64,000 nt of DNA, taken from contig JARFXV010000447.1 of the NCBI GenBank assembly GCA_031761425.1, forward strand, positions 489,501-553,500, written 5' to 3'. Shown in pieces: positions 36,207 through 48,036 of the stretch (its first letter is position 1; each line of letters opens with the position of its first letter). The stretch is from Cosmopolites sordidus. Its lineage: Eukaryota > Arthropoda > Insecta > Coleoptera > Curculionidae. The position numbers were made by a program, and so were the translations under genes. The notes beneath the pieces were generated by a model. The model ran no database searches, was not told the DNA's origin, and worked only from the letters and a program-made list of their open reading frames with translations.

Positions 36207-36905
36207 ATCTGATTTTCCCTTTCGTACGTACTTTTCTAAGGTAATTCATAGTTATTGTCTCTAACTTTATCTTTATGTTTATCTTTCTGTTTTCATCTTC
36301 ATTGCCTGTTTTTCTTATTTAGACATGATCCATGTTTCGCATCCATGGACAAGCATTGGTCTGCATACATTCAATTTTGTTTGTTTTATAATTTCTATTC
36401 TGAAAAGTCCTTTATTTATAGCGTAATATATTTTAAATGTTTCTCCCTTCTATTGTTGAGATTGATTTGTTGTTTTCACATTTTCTTCAATGAGAAACTC
36501 AATTGCATCTTATCAACGTACTCTACTCGGAGTCCATCTATTTGAATCTATTTATTTATTATTTTTTAAATTTTTGTAGCCGCTATCACTTTATTTTTTT
36601 CTTTATTCATCTTTATTGCGTATTTTTTCTCTGCCTTATTCCGTGTCGTAAGGTTTTCTTCATAAATTTGTTTCAGTCTTTGCCAGATCAATAAATCATC
36701 GGCGAAGACAAATTCCATGATTTTTATTCTCTCCAGATATATGTATCCTATATGTAATGATTTGGTATTGCTGTTTTCATTACCTTTTCCATTACCTTTA
36801 CCTTGATTATTTGATCCGTAAACTTTATATATAGTATGGGGGCTTAACCCAACTCCATATCTTAGTCCATATTTGATGACGAATGGTTTTGATATACTAT
36901 TCTGT
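36207..36905 (-). mobile_element. LINE reverse transcriptase fragment
   Basis: The minus strand reads LRYGVGLSPHTIYKVYGSNN, IKIMEFVFADDLLIWQRLK (intact F-A-D-D catalytic motif), NKAEKKYAIKMNKEKNKVIA, LRVEYVDKMQLSF and IINKGLFRIEIINKTNKIEC. These are the fingers-palm-thumb parts of a LINE polymerase and following region, split by frameshifts. It starts next to a (TA)n tract. Confidence 0.88.
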
Positions 36906-36929
36906 TATTTTTTAGTAGAAAGGGAAAGA

Positions 36930-37800
36930 CAAAGGGTTTATGTAAATATTTATTCAGTCCGTTATGTCAACTTTTTGCCAACGTAGCGGTAGGTCTATAA
37001 TACCTTTTCGTCAAAAATTGGCGCCTTTATTACCAAAAAATGTCAACAGGTTGTTTTTCACCTTTTCTTCTGTTTTGAAAAATTTCTCGAGTAGGTAGTG
37101 AGAGGTAGTCCGATGGTGCGATATCCGGTAAGTAAAATGGTTGAGGCAAGATATCCAATCCAATTAAAGCTCAAGAATGTTTGCTGGATCTTGATTTAAA
37201 AGTCGTGCATTGTCATGATGAAACCGACTCTTTCCTGTGTGCTAACTCTGTCCGATTTTCATTAATTACTGCCTTCAACTAATCTAATTCTGAACACTCT
37301 GTGTTCATGATTTGGTTGCGTGGAAGGCTTCCAATCCCACCAAATGCAAAGCCTAACATATTAAAACCACTGATCATGGCAACAAGTATTATTTTTTCAT
37401 TATATGTTGTTATGCATAATCTACTTTTTATCATTTTATCCGTTTCAGAAACAAAGCCTTAGAAGCCTCATATTGTGTCGATTTGCCAATATTTAGCTTA
37501 TCTACTACCTCACGGACCGTTGAGCATTAATTGTTGGCTATAATGATCTTTATTTTCTCGACATCACTGCTTGGAGGATGATCAAAGCGATGCCAGTCTT
37601 CCAGGTTTTTGTTCCTAAACCGACCAAACCACTTTTGCACCGTAGTCTCCCTAACAAAACCATCTCCGTAAATGGCATAAATCTTGTTTTTTTTTATTCG
37701 GACAGCGCTCTTGCCTTTTTTAAAATAAAAAAAAGAATACTGTGGCGGAAATGCAAGTTTTCAACCGCATTTGCAATTCGAACCAACTTGACTAACTGAA
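36930..37800 (-). mobile_element. Mariner relic with internal deletion
   Basis: Minus-strand pieces: DGFVRETTVQKWFGRFRNKN, LEDWHRFDHPPSSDVEKI, TVREVVDKLNIGKST, then a jump over the first catalytic block to MLGFAFGGIGSLPRNQIMN, CSELDQLKAVINENRTELAH, a decayed HDNA block and LDILPQPFYLPDIAPSDYLS (third catalytic D present). Two frameshifts are evident. 37,801-38,495 beyond it is unassigned. Confidence 0.85.
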
Positions 37801-38495
37801 GGCAAATCGACGTGAATATGACTGTAATCATTATAAATACCAAATGAATTATTATACGTAAATAAACATTACTAATCAACACATTTTTTTTGTTTACAAG
37901 CATTAAATGAGCAACTAATGGAAAATCCCTTCCTACTTTCCAGACTAACCGATATAACAATTTTGTTTGTTCATGTATACTTTAAATGCAAAAACGCCTA
38001 AAGGTTAAAGTAAAATTTATTTGAAAATTCAGCTGGTTTTTCTTCTATCCATTTCACAAAATTCAAACGTCAACAGTGGTCAGACGACTTTTATTGCTGT
38101 GTATTTTAAATACCACATTGTTTTAATACAAATTCGTTACATTAAACATGCCACATAGCGGTCTTAGTATGTCAAATTATTGCAAACATCCTGAAATTAA
38201 CATGTTTGGATTTTCTACTATAATTTCACAAATCGCATCAATATCTTCTTGCGAACTACCAAAGCTACAGACACTCTATTTAGGAAAAATATTTTTCCCA
38301 GAATAATTACTTTCATAGCAAAGTTAAATATGGGGGCAAATATAAATTTATATTTTTATATTAAATTAAGGGTCATTATTAGTGTATCTGAACTTCCGAT
38401 AGGGATTACCATCAAATCATCATGGTAAATGTCATCATGGAAATCATCATGCACATCAAATGTCTATCAAATCATCATTAAATGTTTTAAATCAG

Positions 38496-38973
38496 AGCAA
38501 TGCTTGTAATTGTCGAAATTTATTATCAAAATGAGTGTTTTGTGCGCCAAGCTTATAGAGCAGTTCGCACTTCGACAATAGTGCACATAATCGCCCAACC
38601 AAGCGATGTATTCACCGAATTATCGATAAGTTCTGGAAGCATTTTACGTTGCTCGATATTAAAACAAAAACTGTACGTTCCGAAGAAAATATTGCCAATG
38701 TTGCTGGCAGTGTTGACGAAGATCCAAATTTAACAATTCTTTAACGGAGGTCGTTACAGAGCAATGATCAATGATTATTTAGTTCCAAATTTGAATGATA
38801 TTGATCTGGAGAAAATGTGATTCCAACAGGACGGCTCTACATGTCATATAGTCAACGCAACAGTCGATTTATTGAAGGAAGAATTCGGTAAGAAATCTTG
38901 TTCGAGGAACGAACCGTAATTGGACACTAAGGTCATGTGATTCAACGCCTTTGGAATCTTTTCTTTGGAGTTA
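38496..38973 (+). mobile_element. Tc1/mariner-superfamily transposase, 5' part
   Basis: The plus strand reads YYQNECFVRQAYRAVR, a decayed helix-turn-helix, FFNGGRYRAMINDYLVPNLN and DIDLEKMWF-like QQDGSTCHIVNATVDLLKEE, the second catalytic D region (F-Q-Q-D-G-A-T-C-H-T) of the WPPRS-type family. It continues at 39,637 after the 661-bp MITE insertion. Stops include one in place of the W before FQQDG. Confidence 0.88.
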
Positions 38974-39636
38974 CAGAGTAAAACATTTTGCGTCAATTTT
39001 AACACAAATAGCGTGTAAAAAAACGATTAACACAAATTTTTGCATCGTTTTAACATAAACGTTTTGTGTCAACCACGTAACACAAATTAATGTTAAAAGT
39101 AACACGAATATGTGTTAACACCCTACGATCAAGCATAAAAATGTTGACACATTAAAATGTTAAATCTTTACACATTTAAATGTTAAAAATCCCATCTTTA
39201 GAATAAAATGATGTATAACCTCGCTTTATTGCTACATATTTCAATATAATTTATATACTTATTGCGTTTCGATTGTTATTGATATTTTAATAGAATTTAT
39301 AATAATTGATACTATTTATACAGTGCCATGATGAACATGTAAACACATATATTGTATGCAATGAAGATAGCGTCGTGCTTCTCGAGTAAAAACAATAGGT
39401 GAGGGAGTCTTCAACAGATGACTAGTGTAAAATTAACCCAATTTTGTGTTCATTTTATAGTGACGCATTTAAAGTGTTACTATTGAACGAAACAACACTT
39501 TTGTATGTTAAAGAATAAAGCGAACGAACAACACAATCGTTATTGTATCAAATAAACCACAAAAGTGTTAAATATTTAACAAAAAAATGTAACACAGATT
39601 TTTTTGACGCAATCACGAAAAATTGTTAACTGTGTA
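38972..39636. mobile_element. MITE (661 bp) inserted in a transposase, TA target duplication
   Basis: 38,974-39,634 interrupts the transposase frame exactly between FLWSY and VKSLVY. TA flanks both sides (38,972-38,973 and 39,635-39,636). The ends match as imperfect inverted repeats: CAGAGTAAAACATTTTGCGT at the left and CACAGTTAACAATTTTTCGT read inward from the right (15 of 20). Both subterminal regions are full of TTAACA and GTGTTA words. There is no coding capacity. A TA duplication suggests mobilisation by a Tc1/mariner-type enzyme. Confidence 0.8.
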
Positions 39637-39840
39637 TGTTAAATCTTTGGTCTATACTGATAAACCAGCAACTATTGATGCCTTAGAAGCCAACATGACT
39701 TCGACAGTTACGGATATAAGACTTCAATTGCTTGAAAATGGTCGAAAAGTGGACGGAGACAATGCGCTTTGTCAGAAGCAACCGCGGCGGACATTTATCC
39801 GAATTGGTTTTCAAACATTAATGCACATAAAATAAATAGT
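39637..39840 (+). mobile_element. Tc1/mariner-superfamily transposase, 3' part
   Basis: The frame VKSLVYTDKPATIDALEANM, then TVTDIRLQLLEN, ending in a stop at 39,833, is the C terminus of the element begun at 38,496. 39,841-40,215 beyond it is unassigned. Confidence 0.85.
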
Positions 39841-40219
39841 TTTTAGGCATCTAATTTGGTTGTCGTTTTATTTGAATTTAAAGTTCGAACGCACTAAAAA
39901 ATCACTCTATATATGAATATCATACTAATTGAAAAAAAAAATGAAAGACCAGTTAGTATTATAATATTCATATTTAGTATCTTTGCTGAAACTTTATTCT
40001 ACTCTCTGAATCGTCTTTATACAATTGAGCTATCCTGTATTGTTAATGAACCAGTTTACAACCAATAATTAACTACCCACTGCTCTTAAGTGAGCTTGAT
40101 TTTGAATATCACTTAAAGTGGAAATATTAATTCATATCTGATATAATTATTACTAAATATTTTAGAGAGATCAAGTTTATAATTTTGTTGGCATTATGAA
40201 TATTTTTTCATGACTTACG

Positions 40220-41405
40220 AGGATAGAGTGAAAAGTCAGATTATTTTCCAATAGATGATGGTGCGATTGAAATGGTGATTGTATTCCTGAAAAGTAGTTT
40301 CGTTTTTATAGGGGGCCAGAAAGTATTGCTTTTTACATTAAATTCAAACAAATAAATTTTTAACAAGTTCTTATTTTTAAGCAGTGATATAATCACCCCC
40401 ATTATCAATAACCTTTTGCTATCTAGTGTGCAACTTTTCAATGCCGGATCGATAAAAATCAATTAGTTTTTGAGCAAAATATCTAGAGAGGGCATTTTGG
40501 ATATCATCCAAATTTTAAATTTTTTGTCACATAGAAAGTGTTGAAGCAATCGGAATAAATGGAAATCCGATGGTGCAATGTCGAGCGAGTATGGTGAATG
40601 AGGCAGTACCTTCCACCCCAATTCATTCATTTTTTCCAGGGTTGTCTTGCGCAGTGCGGTTTTGCATTATCGTGTTGCAGAATAACGCCTTTTCTGTTGA
40701 CAATCGCTGGACACTTTTCAATGAAAGATTGATTTACTCTATCCAATTGTTCACACTAAAGTTCTGCATTTACAGTTTGTTCAAGTGTCAGCAGTTTAAA
40801 ATAAACGAATAATTCCGCGAATACTCCACACAAACACACAAAATCGCCTTTTTGGAATGTAAACCTAGCTTAGCAGTACTTTATGGCAATTCATTCGGAG
40901 AGAGCTTTTCGTTTTGGATTATCATACAGGACCCATTTTTCGTCTCCCGTGACCAAGCGATCAAAAAAAAAACGCTTCATTATTGTTTCGTTGAAGCAAT
41001 AAGTTGCATGTGGTGGATCGGTTAGCTTTATTTTCTTCGGACAGATTATGCGGGACACAAACATCTGCTCTGTTTACTTTACCAATCTGTGGCAAATGTT
41101 CTTGGATGACCGATCAAGGTTGGTTAAGAGTGTTTGATAGTGCCTTGATTGTCTGATACGGATTTTCTTTCACTTCCACCCTTAACAGGTCTTTGTATAA
41201 AGTTTTTGGTCTTCCTGACCGATACGAGTCGGAAAGAACAAAATTACCGGATCTGAACTTAGAAAACCACCTTTGGCATTTACGAACCTCTAATGGACTT
41301 GGATAAACATCACAAATGTATTTGGTGGCAACTGTTGGGTTACTACCCTTGTGAAACTCAAAAAGCATACAATGTTTGCTTTTTCATGTATTTGGCTGGC
41401 CATGT
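40220..41405 (-). mobile_element. Mariner relic, full length
   Basis: The minus strand begins near 41,368: MLFEFHKGSNPTVATKYICD, VRKCQRWFSKFRSGNFVLSD, YRSGRPKTLYKDLLRVEVKE, IKALSNTLNQP, FFFDRLVTGDEKWVLYDNPK (first catalytic D), LLTLEQTVNAELXCEQLDR, NRKGVILQHDNAKPHCARQP (second D), then a decayed third block, YFAQKLIDFYRSGIEKL-like and finally a GG-Y-like end. Frameshifts are few, so it may be moderately young. The helix-turn-helix resembles the mauritiana subfamily. Confidence 0.92.
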
Positions 41406-41589
41406 GACCCAAAACTAGAAAAAAATTAAGATTACATTATTTACAAGCAAAAAGTCAGTTTAACCTTAAAATGTCTTTAGCACGACTTTAAAGTGTACAA
41501 GCAGCTGGTAAATGATAAGCAAATATTGACATGCGCAGAAACGGTATTGCTTTCCGGTCCCCCTAGTAGTAACATTCCAGGATTTTCAT

Positions 41590-41910
41590 GTCAATATGAC
41601 ATTCAATTTTATTTTAACATCTTTGAAAGCAGCTATTGAAGCAAGTGACCATTTTCAGCGGTTTTCAGACATGTACAAGCACAATCTGAAGGAGTTTCTC
41701 CGACAATTTGTCACTGTTGATGAAACCTGAATTTATTCAAAAAATTCACATAAAATGAAGAGATAATCGCCGAAACACAGCACTATTTTACAGAGATCAA
41801 CAAGTCGTACCTTTTAAAAGTAAAAAAAAGTTGGATAATGATTGGGCGGAGTATATCAAGCTAAATTAAATAAAAATGATTTTCCATCAAAAAAATATTT
41901 CGACTAAAAA
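41590..41910 (+). mobile_element. Mariner relic with large internal deletion
   Basis: The plus strand reads FQRFSDMYKHNLKEFLRQF, then VTVDET followed by a stop in place of W (first catalytic D), IYSKNSHKMKR, then after a junction LDNDWAEYIKLN, the C-terminal W-x-K-C-I-x-L-x-G-D block. The middle two thirds are missing. Confidence 0.75.
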
Positions 41911-42019
41911 GCATCCTCTTTAGACTTTTCTCATTACCTTCGTATTCGCTCAGGTATCAAACAAACTGATCAACTTGTGATCTCAAATTAAATAACAATT
42001 TAATATTCACACAACATTG

Positions 42020-42440
42020 TATCCATATGTAATGAATGCGTGTTTAATGCCAATAATGTGATAACAGTGCTTGTTTCACAGTCGCTTTTACTGTACTACA
42101 TAGTATTAAATGCGTATAATTGCCCTCTGAATTTTTTAATAGCTGCAATTGAAGTTGTCGATGCTCCTGCTAGACGAGTCAATATTTTTTCGATGGTTTT
42201 TCGACATGAGAAACGGCAAAATTGACCCTGCCGAGCTTCCACTGTCTCCCTCCTGCTGTTTTGCACCCATTAATTCGCGATAAATCAAGACAATGTAGCT
42301 GTACTTCGGCTTTTAAAGGCCCCGTTTATGATCCCGCTTACTGATCAACTTCAAAATCGTAAATATATCAAATGTCTTGGCAGATTCAATGATTTTATGA
42401 GTCATTTTTCCATTGGAAAACATTTCTGTTTCAGAGCGAT
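42020..42440 (+). repeat. Dispersed repeat, copy 2 (pairs with 30,440-30,840)
   Basis: Similar to 30,440-30,840 over about 400 bases. The plus frame 42,040-42,225 starts MFNANNVITVLVSQSLLLYY and includes AYNCPLNFLIAAIEVVDAPA, conserved between the copies. The family is not recognised. 42,441-42,755 is unassigned. Confidence 0.7.
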
Positions 42441-42759
42441 GATATGTGATGCCTTCAACAGTTATAGGCAGGATAATTTATGTTTATGCATCGATATCAG
42501 TTACTGTTTATTGCTAATAGATCCTCAGCATCTTTCATTTGGATTGGGTCAAGAAGGAATATGAATTTTAATAGTTAATCTTATTTAGTTTTATTATTTT
42601 ACCTGATATTCTACATTCAATATTCTGGATAAAATAAAAAATAATTTAAATTTCCATCATTTAATTATTTGTAAATTAATTTCGTTGAGATAATGAATCA
42701 ATCGAAATGACAGCCAACTGCCGAAAATGGAGATGGATAGGTTTTAAATTGGATTAGAT

Positions 42760-43250
42760 TGGACTGGCTTCTACTTAATGGAAATTTATTATCAATATTT
42801 AACGAAAGATATTTTTGTCACAATTTCCACTGTAGCTTCCTCGGTGGATGTGCGACACACTTTACGGCACATACCTCTAAAACTGGTGTTCAACCACCAT
42901 TATCCCAGGTGCCTCAGGGCAAAAGGTGTTTGCATCAGAAACGAGTAAATACTGCTCGTGCTACAGCGACTTGGATGGTGATCCTTCCAACGATGATAAG
43001 GGAACTTATCTCACATTGATACTACGGGAGAGATGAGCCCCAGTAGTTCACTAATGCCCCTCCATTGGTGTAGGCCTCGCGGGAGGTAGTGGTTTCTGTG
43101 CGAGTTAGATTCGGTGGAGGCCAACCTAAAGTAAAGCGGCAAGTGGACTCAGAAAAGCTTTCTGGCGATCCAGGGCTAGCGAAATGCGTCAACAATTAAA
43201 ACAATAAAGTGGAAATTAAGACAAAAAGTATTTCATTCAACATTTGGGAT
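42760..43250. repeat. Inverted-end repeat with a GCGAAA(T)GCGTC motif
   Basis: The left end (minus, about 42,845-42,765) and the right end (plus, 43,190-43,245) share AGTGGAAATT and GACAAAAA-type words in inverted orientation. Just inside the right end lies GGCTAGCGAAATGCGTCAAC. A related piece at 62,785-62,900 reads CTAGCGAAACGCATTAAACA on the minus strand. The interior is CpG-rich with an 86-codon frame of no known type. It may be a second, diverged hammerhead-carrying family. Confidence 0.5.
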
Positions 43251-43574
43251 TTATAAGGTACACATTCAAGAAAAATAACTCTGATATTATTAGGCAGAGC
43301 CTGGATTACGTGATAGGAAAAAGGTGCAAAGGTCTCATAGAATACCTGGACAAAAATGACTCAGTCAAAGTATGACTTGTCCAGCAAAATTTGAGCAATA
43401 TAAAGGCACTATCTTAGATTAAGAGAAACTGGAATGAATTTGCTGAAATGATATGTGATTTATAAGTATGAAGGCAAACTTTTTGAAAACTGAATTAGAG
43501 AAATGCAAATGCTACAGAAAAATGAAACATATTGCATTCGGCTGGCGACCTAACCTTTAACCAATTATATAAAG

Positions 43575-43577
<3 letters not shown>

Positions 43578-43643
<66 letters not shown>
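43578..43643. repeat. (TA)n microsatellite
   Basis: About 66 bases of TA. The flank 43,251-43,577 is unassigned; a mariner relic begins just to the right. Confidence 0.95.
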
Positions 43644-43651
<8 letters not shown>

Positions 43652-43689
43652 AGATATATTATATAAAGTATTTTATAAAACTACTTTTT

Positions 43690-44520
43690 CCAAAATAGTA
43701 CATCTTGATCTTCTTCCCTAACAATTCTCATTTTTATTAATTGGATGTCTGGAAGGACGGTTTTATGGCTTCTTAATTCGACTTAAACACACATCGCTGG
43801 AGACATTTTTTGAGGGGTGGGAGCAGTGATCACAAAGGACCAAATCTGTTGAATACCGTCGATGTTCCAACAATGCATCCAATGTAAACATCTTGAACAT
43901 TTTTGTGAGCACATACATTGTACAATGTTTATATGCAACATTAAAAATTGTTTTGTATACCAAGTAATTTGTCAATTTTTTTCATGAAGTTTGTCCAAAA
44001 ATCCTACATATTGTGCTCCGTTTATCGTTTTACATTTCTCTCCAGAAAATCAAGCATCGGAATTCCTTTTACATTCCAAGACACTGATAACATGACTTTC
44101 CCGGCCGTTGGAATTAATATTGCCTTCTTTGAACCACTTCTGCCAGTTTCTACTCGTTTCTTCGTCTGCTATTTCAACTTTGGTACCTCTAGGGGATCTA
44201 TATATTATCCATAGTTAAGAAAACAGTGCATAAAATTGATTTTATTATTGTGAAAATAATGTAAACATTGCCAACCAAATTACGTTCGAACTCCTTTTTG
44301 TTCTGATGGAAACAAATGCTAAAGGAATCATAATACTTGTTGTTGATGATAAGGCGATTATTTAAAATTTCCTTTCTTAAACAGACATGTCTACTTTGAC
44401 AGCTGTTAAAATACAACATAACAAAGTAAAGTATCGCGTGTGTTCTTAAGAAGAATGAAACACTCGAATACACTATTTTATTTCCGGTTAATAGCGTTCG
44501 TTATATGTGGGTCAAACTAG
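43690..44520 (-). mobile_element. Mariner relic, C-terminal half
   Basis: The minus strand reads SKKAILIPTAGKVMLSVSWN, VKGIPMLDFLERNVKR, LDALLEHRRYSTDLVLCDH (the PPYSPDLAPCDY block with P-P changed to R-R) and PSKNVSSDVCLS. A probable terminal repeat (GGGTCAAACTAGAAGCTTTT at about 44,509) lies at the upstream end. It is heavily mutated. Confidence 0.75.
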
Positions 44521-44747
44521 AAGCTTTTTGAACAGCCTACATAAATAGATTTACACACAGGGGATTGTCTTATTTATTTGAAGCAAATATTCAAGATTAT
44601 TTCTTCAATTACATTCAAATATTTGCCAGATGGTCTCAGTTGCAAAAACACTGATTGTCCCTGCCTTTATATCTGCGTTTATGATGTACTTAATTATTAA
44701 GCTTCTACAAATCTTTGGCACCTTTCCTATCTAGCTTCACTTAAAAC

Positions 44748-45845
44748 AGAGGGTCACAACCTTTACTAGATCACCGCCCCATTTACAAGGGAAAAAATCC
44801 AATTCGCCTCTTCCATAATAGTTAATTATTCCAAATATTAAAATATTGTTGCACATTATCTATACCTATTTTATTTGTCTATGTATATATTAAGAATCAA
44901 AAAGTATAAATTAATTAAAAATGCCATCAAATGTAGTAAAGAATTATTTATTACAAAAATAAAAACAAAATCAATAAGAAATAGAAAAATAATAAATAAT
45001 ATGATAAATAAAATAAATAGAATAAATAATGAGATGGTTGAAGCTGGTGGAGTTATAATAATTTGTTAATATCGGGTTCAATTTTCGTTAACATCAGTCG
45101 CAAGTCACCAGTCTGTTCCTTTTCTTAAACATTAAATTAACTACTACACCGAATCCACGCGCAGCCACATACGATGATGGAAATGCAATTAAAAATGGAA
45201 TAAAACATTTTTTTTAATTTTTTTTTTACTTTGTTATCTATCACTTTTTTTTAAACAAAATTTGTGTGACTATAGTTTCGTAAAACGACTTTACATTCTC
45301 AAACACTACTTTAAAACTCGCAATTAAAAATGTCTGTTCTATTTCCCACAATCCATGGTAGAGAGCCAGTATTGATTTTTGAAGCTTTTGGAATTCATTT
45401 CTGAATTTTACTTTTATTTCTTCGTTAGTTGTGAATTCTACGAGTTCCTCTTCTAAATTTGATGACTCTGCTGTACCTGTATTTGCAAATGGATCTAAAC
45501 CCCAACTCGGTACATTCATGTTTAAAATATCCTGGAATCGCTCTGTAAAATCTGCATGAAGGACATCTTCCTTTTATCATCCTTTTTTGCAGATGCTGGT
45601 GATAATGTGGAAAAGTGGCTCTATTCACCTCTACGTAGATTTCGTTTTCGCACAGTTTTCCGTCTCTGTTATCAAAGAAGTCAGTACAGGGTCAGATAGA
45701 TTGAAAAGACGATTCGGACAAATTTTGAGAGCCAGACCTTTTGAGAGCAAACGAACTTCTGTGTGGGGTAGAATCGATTGTTATCTTCATCATTTTCACT
45801 ACAAAGTTGGCCAAATAATCTGTCGTTCAATAAATTGCTTCTAGT
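44748..45845 (-). mobile_element. hAT transposase relic (ZBED5/GTF2IRD2-like)
   Basis: The minus strand reads HTEVRLLSKGLALKICPNRL, ICPNRLFNLSDPVLTSL, HADFTERFQDILNMNVPSWG, LDPFANTGTAESSNLEEELV and NEFQKL...LWEIEQTFLIA. This is the C-terminal dimerisation region of hAT transposases of the ZBED5-like group. At 44,749 CAGAGGGTCACAACC followed by TAGATCACCGCCCC resembles a hAT terminal repeat. The frame is cut at LIA by the copied palindrome arm (45,228-45,318). The 5' half is missing. 44,875-45,045 is A-rich with AAT repeats. Confidence 0.82.
45228..45318. repeat. Single copy of the 24.5-kb palindrome arm
   Basis: Same orientation and same inner boundary (ends CTACTTTAAAACT) as the left arm 24,473-24,560, with a handful of changes and a few inserted T or A bases. 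It interrupts the hAT transposase frame. Confidence 0.85.
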
Positions 45846-46525
45846 CTACTGCTCTAACGTAATGGAGCGTCGTATGTATATTTATTCACAAAAACAGTAG
45901 GTATTTTCAAATAATTTTATTAAATTCATTTTCTTAATAGGTAGGTACGCCACGACTACCCCCCTTGACTGCCTTAATGCCCTCTTTTGCCTCTGAACCC
46001 GCTACCACCCCCATACAAGACTACAACACCCACTAAAGGACGTAGATCCACATAGCTCCCCCTTCGGGACCTATGTCTTAAAACGTCGACACTGAGAGAC
46101 AGTGATCTTGAAGACCTCATCTTTTTCTATCAAGACTCATGTCTCCCCCCGGATTTTTTTAAACCAGAGTTGAGTGATGCTGATTCCTCTACTTCGCAAA
46201 TCTTACGAGCAGTTACACTAACTTTGAAGCTTTTTTTTTTAAGAATGTCTTAACATTGCCTTATTTTGCGACTTGTTTCAATCATTTTAACGTTTTTGTT
46301 AAAAACTGTCGACCGAATATTTCGTAGTAGAATCATTTTAATACTAAAAAAGAATATTTATTTGTCGGAATAAAAAGTTTAGGTCGGATTAAGCCTCTGA
46401 GGAGTGAAGTTGAACATTTTTGTTATACTCTAGTTAAACTACATCTTGTTCATTTTTCTCATTCATATATTATTAATTTTTGCTACTAAAAACGAATGGT
46501 TAGTTATTTCGATCACCAAGCATCC
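45846..46525. other. No recognised feature
   Basis: Contains a C-rich pyrimidine stretch near 45,955-46,150 and no recognisable frame or transposon. Confidence 0.35.
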
Positions 46526-46529
46526 AATT

Positions 46530-46865
46530 TAGCTTTTCCAGACGTGTATCCTCGATTCCCAATCAACCACTACCCACCCACAACGAACTAACGGTCGCTT
46601 CAAATTAAGATCCGAACCATTCGATTCGAAATGCCATCCGGAATGCAGTGACAGTATCGCTCCAGCTGCCTGTGTGGGCTCCATTCGCGGGAGACAAAGC
46701 CGAACGACACTGTGTTCTCCTATTGGTCGAGATCGCGACTTCGCGGAAATCCGACCTGGCGGAGTTCCCATCTTGGCTGTTGTCTCCGATCGGCTCGGCC
46801 CCATGGTCGACGCGTGACAAGAATTCAATCCGACGAAAATCCGATCAGAATCTTATTTGTAATGA
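46530..46865. promoter_or_regulatory. CpG-rich island of unknown role
   Basis: About 335 bases with many intact CpG sites and roughly balanced composition, unlike the AT-rich surroundings. Overlapping open frames of 71-102 codons on both strands reflect the low stop density of GC-rich DNA rather than a gene; none shows a domain. CCTATTGG (an inverted CCAAT box) lies at 46,720. It may be a promoter, an exon or a foreign fragment; I cannot decide. Confidence 0.3.
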
Positions 46866-47029
46866 CTACCGTGTTTGGAGACCTGAAACTTTGTTTTTCA
46901 ATTGGAAATATTACGTTTATTATTTCAATCGTTGATGTTTTATATCATTTTGTTTCCTTTGGTTATTTTTTTGTATCTTCTTTGACAAACAAAATATTTA
47001 AAAACATTTTTACGGTCTAATATGTATTA

Positions 47030-47275
47030 AATAATAAGCCCCTTTAGCCTGAATTACTGCCCCAATTCTCTTCCTGGGATGTCTGAATACCATATGTTAT
47101 ATATTCTTTTTTGAATTCATCTATTCTACTTCAATGACAGTCCGCAGATATGTTACGTTAGGATATATCGACTTGTTGACGCTTTCATCAACGCTTCACA
47201 TAATAATTTAACGGATTCAAATCTGGACTGTTAAGGGAACAGGAAATGTGACTAGTTTGTTACGGTACATCGTTC
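47030..47275 (-). mobile_element. Tc1/mariner-superfamily C-terminal fragment
   Basis: In shifting minus-strand frames: FPCSLNSPDLNPLNYYV (third catalytic D block), NKSIYPNVTYLRTVIEVE, MNSKKNI and FRHPRKRIGAVIQAKGAYYL. This is the end of a transposase of the SPDLNPxDYYVWG kind. Strongly decayed. 47,276-47,650 is unassigned. Confidence 0.72.
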
Positions 47276-47654
47276 TGCTAAAAGATGTATGGATGATGGG
47301 TTCCTGGATGTCGCAGGTTTTACTTCAATTATCAGAATACCAACATACATCTCCCCCATCACCGTTTTTCCTTTTTAAAAATAATACAGCAGCATGGTAT
47401 CAGTCTCACTTCATAAAACACCATTAAAAATCAAGGCATCAAACGCATTGATTCTTTTGAACATTTGTGCCGGAGACAGGTCTTTTGAATTCTGTGGGTT
47501 GCTAGAACAAACGCATCTATAATTTAAGAAATTAATGAACCCATAATGGTATCCCAAATTATTTATGAACGAATACTAATATTCTTCAGTCACATTGAAC
47601 TCAGAGATAGTAATAATCTAAACAGACTCGGGTTAAAGGGGAGGATCACGTTGA

Positions 47655-47825
47655 TCACACGACAGACTTCTAAAAAGATGGACAGACCAAATTAAAGACT
47701 TAACTCGTACTTCTCTTTTATATGCAACCAGGGAAGCCTGAAATAGAGAATACTGGCGAGAACTAGACCGGAAAGTACGCGAACAGAATGAATTTTCAAA
47801 GGTCATGACTCTTCTGTAAAGAGCG
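47655..47825 (+). mobile_element. LINE C-terminal tail
   Basis: The plus strand reads LLKRWTDQIKDLTRTSLLYA, TREA, a stop, NREYWRELDRKVREQNEF and SKVMTLL followed by a stop. It is the K-x-R-W-x-D-x-I ... A-x-x-R-x-x-W-R terminus of a LINE polymerase. Confidence 0.75.
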
Positions 47826-48036
47826 GATATTTTTTCCGTTGAAATGTTCATCAACAGTAACCATTTTTTCGTCAAAAAAGATATTGATGTATTAGAATCA
47901 AATGCCACGGTAAATGGCAAGCATGTTGCAGTAAGAAATTTGCTCTTTTTCTGAAAGGCTGGGAAAGCATTTGACATATCTTAATCATATACAAATTGCA
48001 TGATGTCCTGTATTCTTCAATTCGACTCACTGTCGA

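Noticed and set aside
46529..47020. Overlapping frames of 71-102 codons on both strands
   Set aside because: GC-rich DNA has few stops; opposite-strand frames cannot all be real and none shows a motif. Kept only as a CpG-rich island.
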